Shown piece by piece: positions 24,467 through 33,062 of a DNA stretch of 41,765 bases. How positions within the stretch are numbered: position 1 is the stretch's first letter; every line of letters begins with the position of its first letter. Origin of the DNA: Streptomyces noursei (GTDB lineage Bacteria > Actinomycetota > Actinomycetes > Streptomycetales > Streptomycetaceae); the NCBI RefSeq assembly GCF_001646665.1, contig NZ_LWBU01000260.1, forward strand, positions 1 to 41,765. The letters run 5' to 3'. The notes under the pieces were generated by a model. That model saw only the letters and a list, made by a program, of their open reading frames with translations. It was not told the DNA's origin and made no database searches. A program made the position numbers and the translations under genes.

Positions 24467-25485
24467 TCGACCTGCTGGTGGCGGGCGGCGGGCCGGCCGG
24501 TCTGGCCACGGCGATCCGGGCGGCGCTGAACGGGATGGAGGCGGTGGTGATCGAGCCGCGGCCGGGGCCGGTGGACAAGGCGTGCGGCGAGGGGATCATG
24601 CCGGGCGGGGTGCTGTCCCTGGCCGCGCTCGGCGCCGCCCCGGCCGGTCACCCCCTGCGCGGCATCCGGTACGTGGACGGTCCCCACCGGGCGGAGGCGC
24701 CGTTCCGGGACGGGGCGGGGCTGGGCGTGCGGCGCACGGAGCTGAGCGCCGCGCTGGCCCGGCGGGCCGCCGAGCTGGGCGTACGGGTCGTGGAGGGCAG
24801 GGTCGGCGGGGTGCGCCAGGGAGCGGACGCGGTGACCGCGGCGGGGCTGCGGGCCCGGTGGCTGGTCGCGGCGGACGGCCTGCACTCCCCCGTCCGCCGG
24901 GACCTCGGGCTGGAGCTGCCCGACCGGCGGCCCCGGCGGTACGGGCTGCGGCGGCACTACCGGACGGCGCCGTGGTCGGACCACGTCGAGGTGCACTGGT
25001 CGGGGACCGGCAGCGGCGAGGCGTACGTGACGCCGGTCGCGGACGACCTGGTCGGCGTGGCCCTGCTGAGCACGGTCAGGTGCCCGTACGACGTCCACCT
25101 GGGCCGTTTCCCGGAGCTGGCGGCCCGTCTGGCGGCGGGTGCGGCGACGAGCGCCGTGCGGGGCGCCGGGCCGCTGCGGCAGCGGGTCCGGGCCAGGGTT
25201 GCCGGCCGGGTGCTGCTCGTCGGTGACGCGGCCGGGTATGTGGACGCGCTGACCGGCGAGGGCGTGTCGCTGGCACTGGCGTCGGCGGAGGCGGCGGTGC
25301 GGTGCCTGCGGGCGGGGCGGCCCGGGGCGTACGAGCGGGAGTGGCGGCGGCTGTCGCGCCGGCACCGGCTGCTGACCGAGGCGCTGGTGCGGGTCGGCTG
25401 CCGGCGGGGCACGGCCCGGCTGGTGGTCCCGGCGGCGGCGCGGCTGCCGTCGCTGTTCGGTGCCGCCGTGCACGCCCTGCGCTGA
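24463..25485 (+). CDS. srsC: SrsC-like FAD-dependent hydroxylase
   Basis: The protein has 340 residues. The N-terminal GxGxxG dinucleotide motif is DLLVAGGGPAGLATAIRA (residues 3-20) and the FAD-ribose-binding GDAAGYVDALTGEG lies near residue 255, both typical of group A flavin monooxygenases. LVAADGLHSPVRR near residue 140 is the DG motif. In srs systems the flavoprotein hydroxylates the alkylresorcinol, giving quinone-type products. It starts by GTGA overlap with the methyltransferase gene and is the last gene of the operon. The geranylgeranyl-reductase family is a close alternative by motif, but the operon context favours SrsC. Confidence 0.88.
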   Translation: MIDLLVAGGGPAGLATAIRAALNGMEAVVIEPRPGPVDKACGEGIMPGGVLSLAALGAAPAGHPLRGIRYVDGPHRAEAPFRDGAGLGVRRTELSAALARRAAELGVRVVEGRVGGVRQGADAVTAAGLRARWLVAADGLHSPVRRDLGLELPDRRPRRYGLRRHYRTAPWSDHVEVHWSGTGSGEAYVTPVADDLVGVALLSTVRCPYDVHLGRFPELAARLAAGAATSAVRGAGPLRQRVRARVAGRVLLVGDAAGYVDALTGEGVSLALASAEAAVRCLRAGRPGAYEREWRRLSRRHRLLTEALVRVGCRRGTARLVVPAAARLPSLFGAAVHALR

Positions 25486-25574
25486 CCGGCGGGCCGTCCT
25501 CGGGCCGTAACGCGCCCCGTGAATGACCGGCAGGACCCTCCCGGTGTCCCGTGCGGCGGGCGGATACTGGCCGC

Positions 25575-26468
25575 ATGGACACCGTGCGGGAGCGTCTGGG
25601 CCGTGATCTGTTCACCCGTGTCGCGGGGCCCGGCGGCGCGGTCAACCGTGCCCGGATCCATGGCACGCCGGGGCCGCGCTGGTTCGGCCCCGAGCGGCCG
25701 ATCAGGACCGTCCACGGGGACGCGTCGATGTTCATCGGCGGGCTGCGGGCGCTGCTGCTGCAGTCCCTGCACCCGCTGGCGATGGCGGCGGTGGCGGCCC
25801 ATTCCGGGTACCGGGGCGATCCGTGGGGGCGCCTCCAGCGCACCAGTACCTTCCTGGCGGTGACGACGTACGGCACCGCCGAGGACGCGCAGCGGGCGGT
25901 GGACCATGTGCGGGAGGTGCACGAGCGGGTCCGCGGGAGGACCTCCGCCGGGGAGCCGTACCACGCGGCCGACCCGCACCTGCTGGGCTGGGTGCACGTG
26001 GCGGAGGTCGACAGTTTCCTCGCCGCCCACCAGCGCTACGGCGCCCACCCGCTGGACGCGGCCGGCTGCGACGCGTACGTCGCCGACACCGCGCGGGTGG
26101 CGGCCGCCCTGGGGGTCGTGGACCCGCCGCGGGACATGGCCGCGCTGGCCGGGCGGCTGGCCGCGTACCGTCCGGAGCTGCGGGCGACGCGCGAGGCGCG
26201 GGAGGCGGCCCGGTTCATCCTGCTGCACCCGCCGCTGCCGTGGGTCGCCCGGGCCCCGTACGCCGTCCTGGCCGCCAACGCGGTCGCCACGCTGCCGCCG
26301 TGGGCGCGGCGGCCGCTCGGCGTGCCCCGGCTCCCGGGCGTCGAGGAGACCGTCGTGCGGGCGTCGGGGCACGCGCTGACCCGGACGATCCGGTGGGCGA
26401 TGAGCCCTCCCCCGCCACCGGCGGGCGGGGCGGGCGATGGGGCCGGGGCGGGCCGTGCGGGCGGCTAG
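25575..26468 (+). CDS. DUF2236 / oxygenase MpaB family protein
   Basis: The protein has 297 residues. The family signature is seen in LLLQSLHPLAMAAVAAHSGY (about residues 57-76) and RLQRTSTFLAVTTYGTAEDA, then YHAADPHLLGWVHV. Relatives include MpaB and heme-containing latex-clearing oxygenases; the His in the HPLAM segment is a candidate ligand, but its role here is untested. The C-terminus is a Pro/Gly-rich tail. It starts 89 nt after the srs operon and could be co-transcribed with it. ATG 25575 is used, though GTG 25551 is possible and neither has a good ribosome site. Its stop overlaps the convergent DoxX gene by 4 bp. Confidence 0.82.
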   Translation: MDTVRERLGRDLFTRVAGPGGAVNRARIHGTPGPRWFGPERPIRTVHGDASMFIGGLRALLLQSLHPLAMAAVAAHSGYRGDPWGRLQRTSTFLAVTTYGTAEDAQRAVDHVREVHERVRGRTSAGEPYHAADPHLLGWVHVAEVDSFLAAHQRYGAHPLDAAGCDAYVADTARVAAALGVVDPPRDMAALAGRLAAYRPELRATREAREAARFILLHPPLPWVARAPYAVLAANAVATLPPWARRPLGVPRLPGVEETVVRASGHALTRTIRWAMSPPPPPAGGAGDGAGAGRAGG

Positions 26469-26899
26469 CCGGCGTTCTTCACGCGATGGGCGAGGGACGG
26501 CTTGCCGTGCGTGTCGGCGGCCGCGATCAGCAGGCCGCCCAGCAGGGAGAGGTTCTTGTAGAAGTCGATCCGCAGGCGCTCGCGTTCCTCCGGGTCCTCC
26601 GCCGTCCAGTAGGCGTGGGCGGCCAGGGTGGTCGGCACCAGGCCGGCGGCCAGGGCGAGGGCGGAGAGCCGCGGGAAGCGGCCGGTGGCGAACAGCACGC
26701 CCGCGCCCACCTGGACGGCGGCGTTGAGCCGTACCAGCTTCGCGGGGTCGTCGGGCAGTGCCGGAATCCGCGCGGAGAGGGGCCCGGTGACCGGTTCGGC
26801 CACCGGCGCCACGGACTTGGGGTCGCGCAGGGTGCGCAGACCTCCGGTGAGGAACGCGGAGGCCAGCAGGGGACGGGCCAACTTTCGGAAAATCGCCAT
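26465..26899 (-). CDS. DoxX family membrane protein
   Basis: This 144-residue protein has four hydrophobic segments (LLASAFLTGGLRTL, LNAAVQVGAGVLFATG, LSALALAAGLVPTTLAAHAY, NLSLLGGLLIAA), as expected for DoxX. The motif RIDFYKNLSLLGG between helices 3 and 4 is characteristic. Family members act in redox or sulfur stress at the membrane; the substrate here is unknown. ATG 26899 gives MAIFRKLARPLLAS, the usual start of streptomycete DoxX proteins, although no strong ribosome site precedes it. The gene is divergent from pgm, with a 174-nt gap. Confidence 0.88.
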   Translation of the reverse strand: MAIFRKLARPLLASAFLTGGLRTLRDPKSVAPVAEPVTGPLSARIPALPDDPAKLVRLNAAVQVGAGVLFATGRFPRLSALALAAGLVPTTLAAHAYWTAEDPEERERLRIDFYKNLSLLGGLLIAAADTHGKPSLAHRVKNAG

Positions 26900-27073
26900 G
26901 CGATGCGGGTGCCCGGCACCGTGCTGGGCATGCCCCTCGTCGAACGCCCCGGCGGGTTGCTCCGGAGGGGCAGTCGTGTGAAACGCGATCGGCGGGCGAT
27001 CATCACCCTCGTACCTGATCGCACCTTGAGTGTTCTTCGAGTGTGTTTCTGACCGACATGGAGGAGTGGACGG

Positions 27074-28714
27074 ATGCCGAACGAGCGCGCGGGGCGGCCG
27101 GCGCGGCCGGAGGACCTCGTCGATGTGGCCCGGCTGGTGACCGCGTACTACGCCCTGCACCCCGACCCGGCGGAGCCTGCCCAGCGCGTTGCCTTCGGGA
27201 CGTCCGGGCACCGCGGGTCCTCGCTCGCCGGGGCCTTCAACGAGGACCACATCGCGGCGACGAGCCAGGCCATCTGCGAGTACCGCGCGGGGCAGGGCAT
27301 CGACGGGCCGCTGTTCCTGGGCGCGGACACGCACGCGCTGTCCGAGCCCGCCCGGGTGACCGCCGTCGAGGTCTTCGCGGCCAACGGCGTGACCGTCCTC
27401 ATCGACGCCGCCGACGGCTACACCCCGACCCCGGCGGTGTCGCACGCCATCCTGACCCACAACCGCGGCCGCGCCTCGGGGCTCGCCGACGGCGTGGTGG
27501 TGACCCCGTCGCACAACCCGCCGGCGGACGGCGGCTTCAAGTACAACCCGCCGAACGGCGGTCCGGCCGGCTCGGAGGCGACGGGCTGGATCCAGGAGCG
27601 GGCCAACGAGATCATCACGGGCGGCCTGAAGGACGTGCGGCGGCTCACCCACGCCCGGGCGCTGGCGGCGCCGACCACGGGGCGGTACGACTTCCTCGGC
27701 TCGTACGTGCGGGACCTGCCGTCGGTGCTGGACCTGGACGCCGTGCGCGCGGCGGGGGTGCGGATCGGGGCGGACCCGTTGGGCGGCGCGTCGGTCGCGT
27801 ACTGGGGCCGGATCGCGGAGGAGCACCGGCTGGACCTGACCGTGGTGAACCCGGAGACGGACCCCACCTGGCGGTTCATGACGCTGGACTGGGACGGGAA
27901 GATCCGGATGGACTGCTCGTCGCCGTACGCCATGGCGTCGTTGATCGAGCGGCGGGACCGGTTCCAGATCGCCACGGGCAACGATGCGGACGCCGACCGG
28001 CACGGCATCGTCACCCCGGACGGGGGGCTGATGAACCCGAACCACTACCTCGCCGCCGCCATCGCCTACCTGTTCCGGCACCGTGAGCGGTGGCCGGCCG
28101 CTGCGGGCGTCGGCAAGACCCTCGTGTCGTCCGGCATGATCGACCGGGTCGCCGCCGACCTGGGGCGGCGGCTGGTCGAAGTGCCCGTCGGGTTCAAGTG
28201 GTTCGTGGACGGGCTGGTCGACGGGTCGCTCGGCTTCGGCGGCGAGGAGTCCGCCGGCGCGTCCTTCCTGCGCCGGGACGGCTCGGTGTGGACCACCGAC
28301 AAGGACGGCATCATCCTGGCGCTGCTGGCGTCCGAGATGCTGGCCGTGACGGGCCGGACGCCCAGCGAGCACTACGCCGCGCTCACCGCGCGGTTCGGCG
28401 AGCCGTCGTACGCGCGGATCGACGCGCCCGCGAGCCGGGAGGAGAAGGCCGTGCTGGGCCGTCTGTCGCCCTCGCAGGTGACGGCCGACACCCTCGCCGG
28501 GGAGCCGGTCACGGGTGTGCTCACCGAGGCGCCGGGGAACGGGGCGGCGATCGGGGGCATCAAGGTGTCCACCGAGAACGCCTGGTTCGCGGCGCGGCCC
28601 TCGGGCACCGAGGACGTGTACAAGGTGTACGCGGAGTCGTTCCTGGGCCCGGAGCACCTGGCCCGTGTGCAGGAGGAGGCCACGTCGGTCGTGTCGGCGG
28701 CGCTCGGCGCCTGA
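27074..28714 (+). CDS. pgm: Alpha-D-glucose phosphate-specific phosphoglucomutase
   Basis: This 546-residue protein is the full length of the bacterial Pgm family. FGTSGHRG (41-48) is the N-terminal phosphate-binding segment. TPSHNPP (144-150) holds the phosphoserine S146. GNDADADRHG (302-311) gives metal ligands D304, D306 and D308. FGGEESAGASF near 390-400 is the sugar-binding loop, and RPSGTEDVYKVY near 510 the distal phosphate loop. The enzyme interconverts glucose-1-phosphate and glucose-6-phosphate, feeding glycogen, trehalose and wall sugar synthesis. ATG 27074 has GGAGGAG about nine bases upstream. A strong hairpin follows the gene. Confidence 0.97.
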   Translation: MPNERAGRPARPEDLVDVARLVTAYYALHPDPAEPAQRVAFGTSGHRGSSLAGAFNEDHIAATSQAICEYRAGQGIDGPLFLGADTHALSEPARVTAVEVFAANGVTVLIDAADGYTPTPAVSHAILTHNRGRASGLADGVVVTPSHNPPADGGFKYNPPNGGPAGSEATGWIQERANEIITGGLKDVRRLTHARALAAPTTGRYDFLGSYVRDLPSVLDLDAVRAAGVRIGADPLGGASVAYWGRIAEEHRLDLTVVNPETDPTWRFMTLDWDGKIRMDCSSPYAMASLIERRDRFQIATGNDADADRHGIVTPDGGLMNPNHYLAAAIAYLFRHRERWPAAAGVGKTLVSSGMIDRVAADLGRRLVEVPVGFKWFVDGLVDGSLGFGGEESAGASFLRRDGSVWTTDKDGIILALLASEMLAVTGRTPSEHYAALTARFGEPSYARIDAPASREEKAVLGRLSPSQVTADTLAGEPVTGVLTEAPGNGAAIGGIKVSTENAWFAARPSGTEDVYKVYAESFLGPEHLARVQEEATSVVSAALGA

Positions 28715-28851
28715 GACCCTCCCCGCGCGCCCAGCGCCCGGACGGTCCGCGCCGCACGCCCGCGCCCCGTCCGCGCCCGGCGCCCGGGCCCACCCGGGCC
28801 CACCCGGGCCCGTCCGCGCCGGGCGGCCCGGACCGTCCGCCAAGCGCCCTT

Positions 28852-28888
28852 CTCCGGCCGGTGGTTCCTCGTGAGCCACCGGCCGGAG
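28852..28888 (+). terminator. Terminator hairpin after pgm
   Basis: A perfect 13-bp stem (28852-28864 with 28876-28888; arm CTCCGGCCGGTGG) encloses an 11-nt loop. It lies 138 nt after the pgm stop with no other gene between. There is no T-run, as is common for actinobacterial terminators. Confidence 0.7.
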
Positions 28889-29057
28889 GCGTCCCCCGGG
28901 TCCGTATGTGGCCGAATCGCTCCCCTCCGCCCCTTTCACAACATCACGGGATCAACGGCGGGTTGGTGCCCGGCACGGCTCTTGTTCACCCGAAGGCCGC
29001 CTGAAATACCACGTTACGAATACGGACGCAACCTCTCCGTAATCCGACGTGGCTGGT

Positions 29058-29063
29058 TATGAT
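29058..29063 (+). promoter_or_regulatory. Probable -10 of the cvn operon promoter
   Basis: TATGAT at 29058-29063 differs from the -10 consensus at one position and sits in a locally AT-rich stretch. No clear -35 element is found at 17-18 nt. Transcription would begin near 29070, leaving a leader of about 150 nt and excluding the upstream GTG at 29049 as the cvnA start. Confidence 0.4.
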
Positions 29064-29222
29064 CGGCACCCGCATGCGTCACCGCAGCCGGACCGGCCGT
29101 CCCCCCACGCCCTCAACAGGGTTGTGCCGTCCCGGCCGCCGCCCTGTCCCCGTCGCCCGCAAACCGTCCCCGCCAGCCGTCTCCCGCCCACCCGCTCCCC
29201 CGCATTCCGCTCCCGAGGGCCG

Positions 29223-31640
29223 ATGTCTCCCATAGAACCCGAAGGTCCACCCGTCCCACCGGTACGCCGCCGGCGGCGGCGCACCGTGCGCCTGCGCACG
29301 CTGCTCGTCCTGCTGGCGCTGGTCCCCACCACGGCGATGGGCACCCAGGTGGCCGTCACCGCGGACCGGTTGCTGGCGCAGTCGGAGCACCTGCGCGCCG
29401 ACGTGGCGGCGGGCGAGCGGATCGGTCTGCCCCTGCACACGCTCATGGTCGAGATGCAGGCCGAGCGGACGACGACCGCCGCCAGGTGGGCGGGCACTCC
29501 CGTCCCCGAGGACACGGTGCTCGCCCGGCGCGCGGCCACCGACGCGGCCGCGGACGCCTTCCGCCGGTCGTCGGACGCCGCGGGGCCGGGGACCGAGGAG
29601 ACCGACCGCCGGCTCCAGGAGATCATGAAGGGCCTCGACGACCTCGACGCCCTCCGGGAACGCGCGGACGCCCGGATCGGCAGCGCCGACAGCATGCTCG
29701 TCTCCTACGGCGACCTCATCGGCCAGATGATCCGCTACTTCGAGGACGGGTTCAGCCACACCGACGACGCCGGCCTCACCCAGGAGAGCCGTGTCGTCGT
29801 CACCATGTTCTCGGCCGCGGAGATGGTGGCCCTGGAGGACGCGATCCTGGCGCTGGCCGGTCCCTCCCGGGAGCTGACCACCCGGCGGTTCGCCGACTTC
29901 GTCAACGCGGTGGGCGCGCACCGCCATCTGTACGACCGGTGGATCGTGCCGTTCCTGCCGGCGGAGCAGAGCAGCCTGTTCACCACGATCAGCGGGTCGG
30001 ACGCCTGGCAGACGAAGACCCGTATCGAGAACCAGGTCCTGTCCGACCACAAGGACTCCGAGTCCGGCGTGAAGCTGCCCCGCGGCATCACCGGCTGGGC
30101 CGCGGCGCACGACACCTGGTCGTCCCGGCTCGACGCGCTGAACACCGAGCGGGTCCGGGCGCTGCACGCGCACGGCAACGCCCGGGCGGCCGAGCTCGAG
30201 GCACAGGTGACCCGGCTGATCGGCGTCAGCGGCGGAGCACTGCTGCTCGTCATGCTCGTCGTGGTGTTCACCACCCGCTCGGTCCTGCGCCGCCTGCGCG
30301 TCCTGCACGACCGGACGGTGACCGTCGCCGAGGAGACGCTGCCCGGCGTGGTGGCCCGGCTCCAGCAGGGGCGGCCCGTCGACGAAGGGGCCCTCCCGCC
30401 GGTCCGGGGCGAGCAGGACGAAGTGGGCAGGGTCGGCGACGCGTTCGCCCGGGTGGTGGCCGTGTCCGTGGACGGGCACCGCCGGCTCGCCGCCGAGCGG
30501 CAGGGGTTCGGCATGTTCGCGGCCGGCATCGCCTCCCGTACCGGCAACCTGGTCAGCCGCCAGCTGGCCCTGACCGAGGAGTTGCAGGACACCTTCGGCG
30601 GCGACGAGGAGCTGCTGGCCCGGCTGATGCGGTCCGACCAGCTGACGGTCGGCATGCGGCGGCAGATCGAGAACCTGCTCATCCTGGCGGGCGGCGAGAT
30701 CCCCGACCCGCACACCGAGCCCATGCGCGTCGCCGACCTGCTGCGCGAGGCCGCGGCCGAGGTCGAGGACTTCCGGCGGATCGACCGGCAGGCCCTCGAC
30801 GAGATCAGCGTGGAACCGCGGGTGATCAGCCAGATCAGCCACCTGCTCGCGGAACTGCTGGACAACGCCACCCGGTTCTCCCCGCCGCGCTCGAAGGTCG
30901 TCATCCGGGCCGAGCTGGTGGCCGACGGGCTGTCGGTGGAGATCGAGGACCGGGGGCCGCGCGTGACGGCCGCCAGGTACGCGGAGATGAACGGGCGCCT
31001 GCACTCGGCCCCGCCGTACTCCGTGCTGGCCGAGAACGCGCACCGGCTGGGCCTCTTCGTGGTCGGCCACCTCGCCGACCAGCTCGGCGCCACCGTGACG
31101 CTGCGCCGCTCGGTGTACGGCGGCACGTCGGCCGTGGTGATCCTCCCGCGGGAGCTCCTCGTGCCGACGGACCACGACTCCGGGCCGGAGCGCGGGGCCA
31201 CCCCCGCGTCCGCCTCCGTGGCTCCGCTCACGCCCGCCGGGCTCGCGGACGCGGCCGACCGGCAGGTACCGGCCCTGCGGGTGGCGGATCCGCTGCCGGT
31301 CCGGCAGACGGCGGTACGCCGGATTCCGACCCGACAGCTGCCGGCCCGTCAGGCGCCGGACCGCCAGGCGCCGACCCGCCAGGCGCCGGACCGCGAGGCG
31401 CCGCAGCTGCCCGCCGGGGGCCGGCTCGCCCTGGAGCGGACGGAGGCGGGGGCCGCCCGGCCGGCCCTCCCCGAGCGTGTGCCCCAGACCCACATGGCCG
31501 AGCAACTCCGTGAGCCGCGCGCCGCGGAGGAAGCGGTCACCCCGGACGAGGCGACGCCGCAGGAGGTGGCCGACGCCTGGGACGACTACGAGCAGGGCAC
31601 CCGGACAGTGGAAAACGAACTCCGACAGGATCAGCCATGA
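29223..31640 (+). CDS. cvnA: Conservon sensor histidine kinase, nitrate-sensor (NIT) type
   Basis: The protein has 805 residues. A basic N-terminus (RRRRRR) leads to TM1 (about 23-43), an extracytoplasmic NIT domain (about 60-300), TM2 (about 332-352), a HAMP-like linker with EDEVG-type QDEVGRVGDAF, and a HATPase domain. The N-box is HLLAELLDNATRFSPP near 540 and the G-box GLFVVGHLADQLGA near 612. The usual His phosphoacceptor segment is replaced by ASRTGNLVSRQLALTEELQ, as is normal for CvnA. A low-complexity tail (about 643-805) contains the tandem unit RQAPD/RQAPT. CvnA acts with CvnB-D as a GPCR-like membrane switch in S. coelicolor. ATG 29223 is chosen because the promoter lies at 29058. 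Its TGA overlaps the cvnB ATG. Confidence 0.92.
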   Translation: MSPIEPEGPPVPPVRRRRRRTVRLRTLLVLLALVPTTAMGTQVAVTADRLLAQSEHLRADVAAGERIGLPLHTLMVEMQAERTTTAARWAGTPVPEDTVLARRAATDAAADAFRRSSDAAGPGTEETDRRLQEIMKGLDDLDALRERADARIGSADSMLVSYGDLIGQMIRYFEDGFSHTDDAGLTQESRVVVTMFSAAEMVALEDAILALAGPSRELTTRRFADFVNAVGAHRHLYDRWIVPFLPAEQSSLFTTISGSDAWQTKTRIENQVLSDHKDSESGVKLPRGITGWAAAHDTWSSRLDALNTERVRALHAHGNARAAELEAQVTRLIGVSGGALLLVMLVVVFTTRSVLRRLRVLHDRTVTVAEETLPGVVARLQQGRPVDEGALPPVRGEQDEVGRVGDAFARVVAVSVDGHRRLAAERQGFGMFAAGIASRTGNLVSRQLALTEELQDTFGGDEELLARLMRSDQLTVGMRRQIENLLILAGGEIPDPHTEPMRVADLLREAAAEVEDFRRIDRQALDEISVEPRVISQISHLLAELLDNATRFSPPRSKVVIRAELVADGLSVEIEDRGPRVTAARYAEMNGRLHSAPPYSVLAENAHRLGLFVVGHLADQLGATVTLRRSVYGGTSAVVILPRELLVPTDHDSGPERGATPASASVAPLTPAGLADAADRQVPALRVADPLPVRQTAVRRIPTRQLPARQAPDRQAPTRQAPDREAPQLPAGGRLALERTEAGAARPALPERVPQTHMAEQLREPRAAEEAVTPDEATPQEVADAWDDYEQGTRTVENELRQDQP
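31347..31406 (+). repeat. 15-nt tandem repeat inside cvnA
   Basis: Four units of 15 nt start at 31347, 31362, 31377 and 31392, each close to CGCCAGGCGCCGGAC. They encode RQAPD, RQAPT, RQAPD and REAPQ in the C-terminal tail of the kinase. Related RQLPA and RQTAV units just upstream are decayed copies. Unit number is likely to vary between strains. Confidence 0.85.
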
Positions 31641-32041
31641 CGACGACACCGAACGACATGATCTTCAGCGTGCTGGACAACAACCTCAGCCGGATCGCCG
31701 GTATCCAGGGGGCCGTTCTCCTCTCCAACGACGGGATCAAGCTGAGCGCGTACATGCTGGACCGTCCGCAGGCGGAGCGCATCGCCGCGGCCTCCTCCGG
31801 CATCGCGTCGACCATGAAGGCGATCTCCCGGGAGATCGACGGCGGGCGGGTGATCCGCCAGCTGGTCGAGATGGACGACCGCTACCTGTGCATCGTCGGC
31901 TGCGGCGAGGGCAGCACGCTGATCGTCGTGACGTCCCGCAAGGCACGGCTCGGTGAGCTGGGCGGCGAGGCCGTGCGGACCGCCCAGGCACTGGGCGAGT
32001 GGCTGGGCACACCGGGGCGCACGCGGACCGCCACGTCGTAA
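31637..32041 (+). CDS. cvnB: Conservon roadblock/LC7 protein
   Basis: This 134-residue protein has the roadblock/LC7 fold: SVLDNNLSRIAGIQGAVLLS, DGIKLSAY, ASTMKAISREIDGGRVIRQLVEM and the closing TLIVVTSRKARLGELGGEAV strand-helix. Roadblock proteins act as GTPase-activating or scaffolding partners of small GTPases, here CvnD. It starts by ATGA overlap with cvnA, and its TAA shares a base with the cvnC ATG (TAATG), so translation is tightly coupled. Confidence 0.94.
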   Translation: MTTTPNDMIFSVLDNNLSRIAGIQGAVLLSNDGIKLSAYMLDRPQAERIAAASSGIASTMKAISREIDGGRVIRQLVEMDDRYLCIVGCGEGSTLIVVTSRKARLGELGGEAVRTAQALGEWLGTPGRTRTATS

Positions 32042-32406
32042 TGACCGACGAGCCGCAGCGCGGAAGCCGTCGCAGGACGCGGCTGTACGCCATGACCGAT
32101 GGCCGTACAGCCGCGGCTCGCACCGTCCTCACCATGGACACCACCGTCACCGCCGCCGTCGCCGGGGACGCCCACGAGAGCCTGCCGACCGAGTGGCGGG
32201 CCGTCCTCTCCCTGTGTCCGCCGCCGGAAGGACGGGCGGTCGCCGAGATCGCGGCGCGGATGGGGATGCGCCTGACCCCCATGACGCTCGTCCTCGGTGA
32301 GCTCGCGGACCGCGGACTGATCCACCACCGGCCGCCCCTGGAGGGGGCCGCGACGACCAACGTCCACCTGCTCATGAGAATCAGGGACAACCTTGCCCGG
32401 ATATGA
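32041..32406 (+). CDS. cvnC: Conservon DUF742 protein
   Basis: This 121-residue protein has the DUF742 pattern: RRRTRLYAMTDGRTAA near the start, a central winged-helix-like region (PTEWRAVLSLCPPPEGRAVAEIAARMGMRLTPMTLVLGELADRGLI) and the family ending VHLLMRIRDNLARI. It is the third conservon component and links the kinase and GTPase modules. ATG 32041 overlaps the cvnB stop by one base; an in-frame GTG upstream lies inside cvnB and is unlikely. Confidence 0.92.
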   Translation: MTDEPQRGSRRRTRLYAMTDGRTAAARTVLTMDTTVTAAVAGDAHESLPTEWRAVLSLCPPPEGRAVAEIAARMGMRLTPMTLVLGELADRGLIHHRPPLEGAATTNVHLLMRIRDNLARI

Positions 32407-32983
32407 CACCCCTGCCCAGGAAGCGGCCCCCGTCAAGATCCTCATCGCCGGGGGGTTCGGCGTCGGCAAGACGACCCTGGTGGAAACCGTCTCCGAGATC
32501 GAACCCCTGCGCACGGAGGAGCGGCTGACGGCGGCCGGGGTGGGGATCGACGACCTCGACGGGATCGAGTCGAAGGCGGCCACCACCGTGGCCATGGACT
32601 TCGGCCGGATCACCCTCGACGACGCCGGGGTCGTGCTCTACCTGTTCGGTACGCCGGGGCAGGAACGCTTCTGGTTCATGTGGGACGAGCTGCTCAACGG
32701 GGCGCTCGGGGCGATCGTGCTGGTCGACACGCGGCGCCTCGACCGCAGCTTCGCGGCGGTCGACTTCTTCGAGAGCCGCGGTCTGCCGTTCGTGGTCGGC
32801 GCGAACTGCTTCCACGGCGAACAGCCGTACACGGAGGCGGAGATCAGGGCGGCGCTGCATCTGCGCGACCCGGGCACGCCGGTCCTGATGCTCGACGCGC
32901 GGGCCCGCGCCGACGTCCGGGCGGCGCTGCTCGCGCTCCTGGACACGGTGATCTCCCAGGCCCGCACGGCCGCGCCCGTCTGA
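32393..32983 (+). CDS. cvnD: Conservon small GTPase
   Basis: This 196-residue Ras-like GTP-binding protein has the P-loop GGFGVGKTT (G20-T28), the switch II motif FGTPGQERFWFMWDELL, and IVLVDTRRLDRSF before the guanine-specificity region. The NKxD motif is replaced by GANCFHG, as in CvnD proteins. It is the output module of the conservon. The TTG start overlaps cvnC by 14 nt, with AGGGAC upstream; this is the usual arrangement. A hairpin follows the stop. No P450 genes (cvnE, cvnF) follow, so this is a four-gene conservon. Confidence 0.94.
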   Translation: MPGYDTPAQEAAPVKILIAGGFGVGKTTLVETVSEIEPLRTEERLTAAGVGIDDLDGIESKAATTVAMDFGRITLDDAGVVLYLFGTPGQERFWFMWDELLNGALGAIVLVDTRRLDRSFAAVDFFESRGLPFVVGANCFHGEQPYTEAEIRAALHLRDPGTPVLMLDARARADVRAALLALLDTVISQARTAAPV

Positions 32984-33024
32984 GGCGGCCGGGCGCCCGG
33001 CGGGCCGGGGCCGGACCACGACCG

Positions 33025-33058
33025 GGGCCGGTGCGGCGGCCGGGTCCGGCACCGGCCC
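33025..33058. terminator. Bidirectional terminator hairpin between cvnD and lysA
   Basis: A perfect 10-bp stem (33025-33034 with 33049-33058; arm GGGCCGGTGC) with a 14-nt loop sits in the 79-nt gap between convergent genes. It can serve both transcripts. No T-run is visible. Confidence 0.55.
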
Positions 33059-33062
33059 GGGT

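Larger units (their letters stand above)
28715..29222. other. Long intergenic region between pgm and the conservon
   Basis: No gene is seen in these ~500 bases. The first third is Pro/Arg-codon-like low-complexity GC sequence with short direct repeats of GGGCCCACCC (28788-28812). A strong hairpin lies at 28852-28888. The AT-richer stretch 28935-29065, against the window's norm, holds the likely conservon promoter. The remaining ~150 bases form its leader. Confidence 0.6.
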
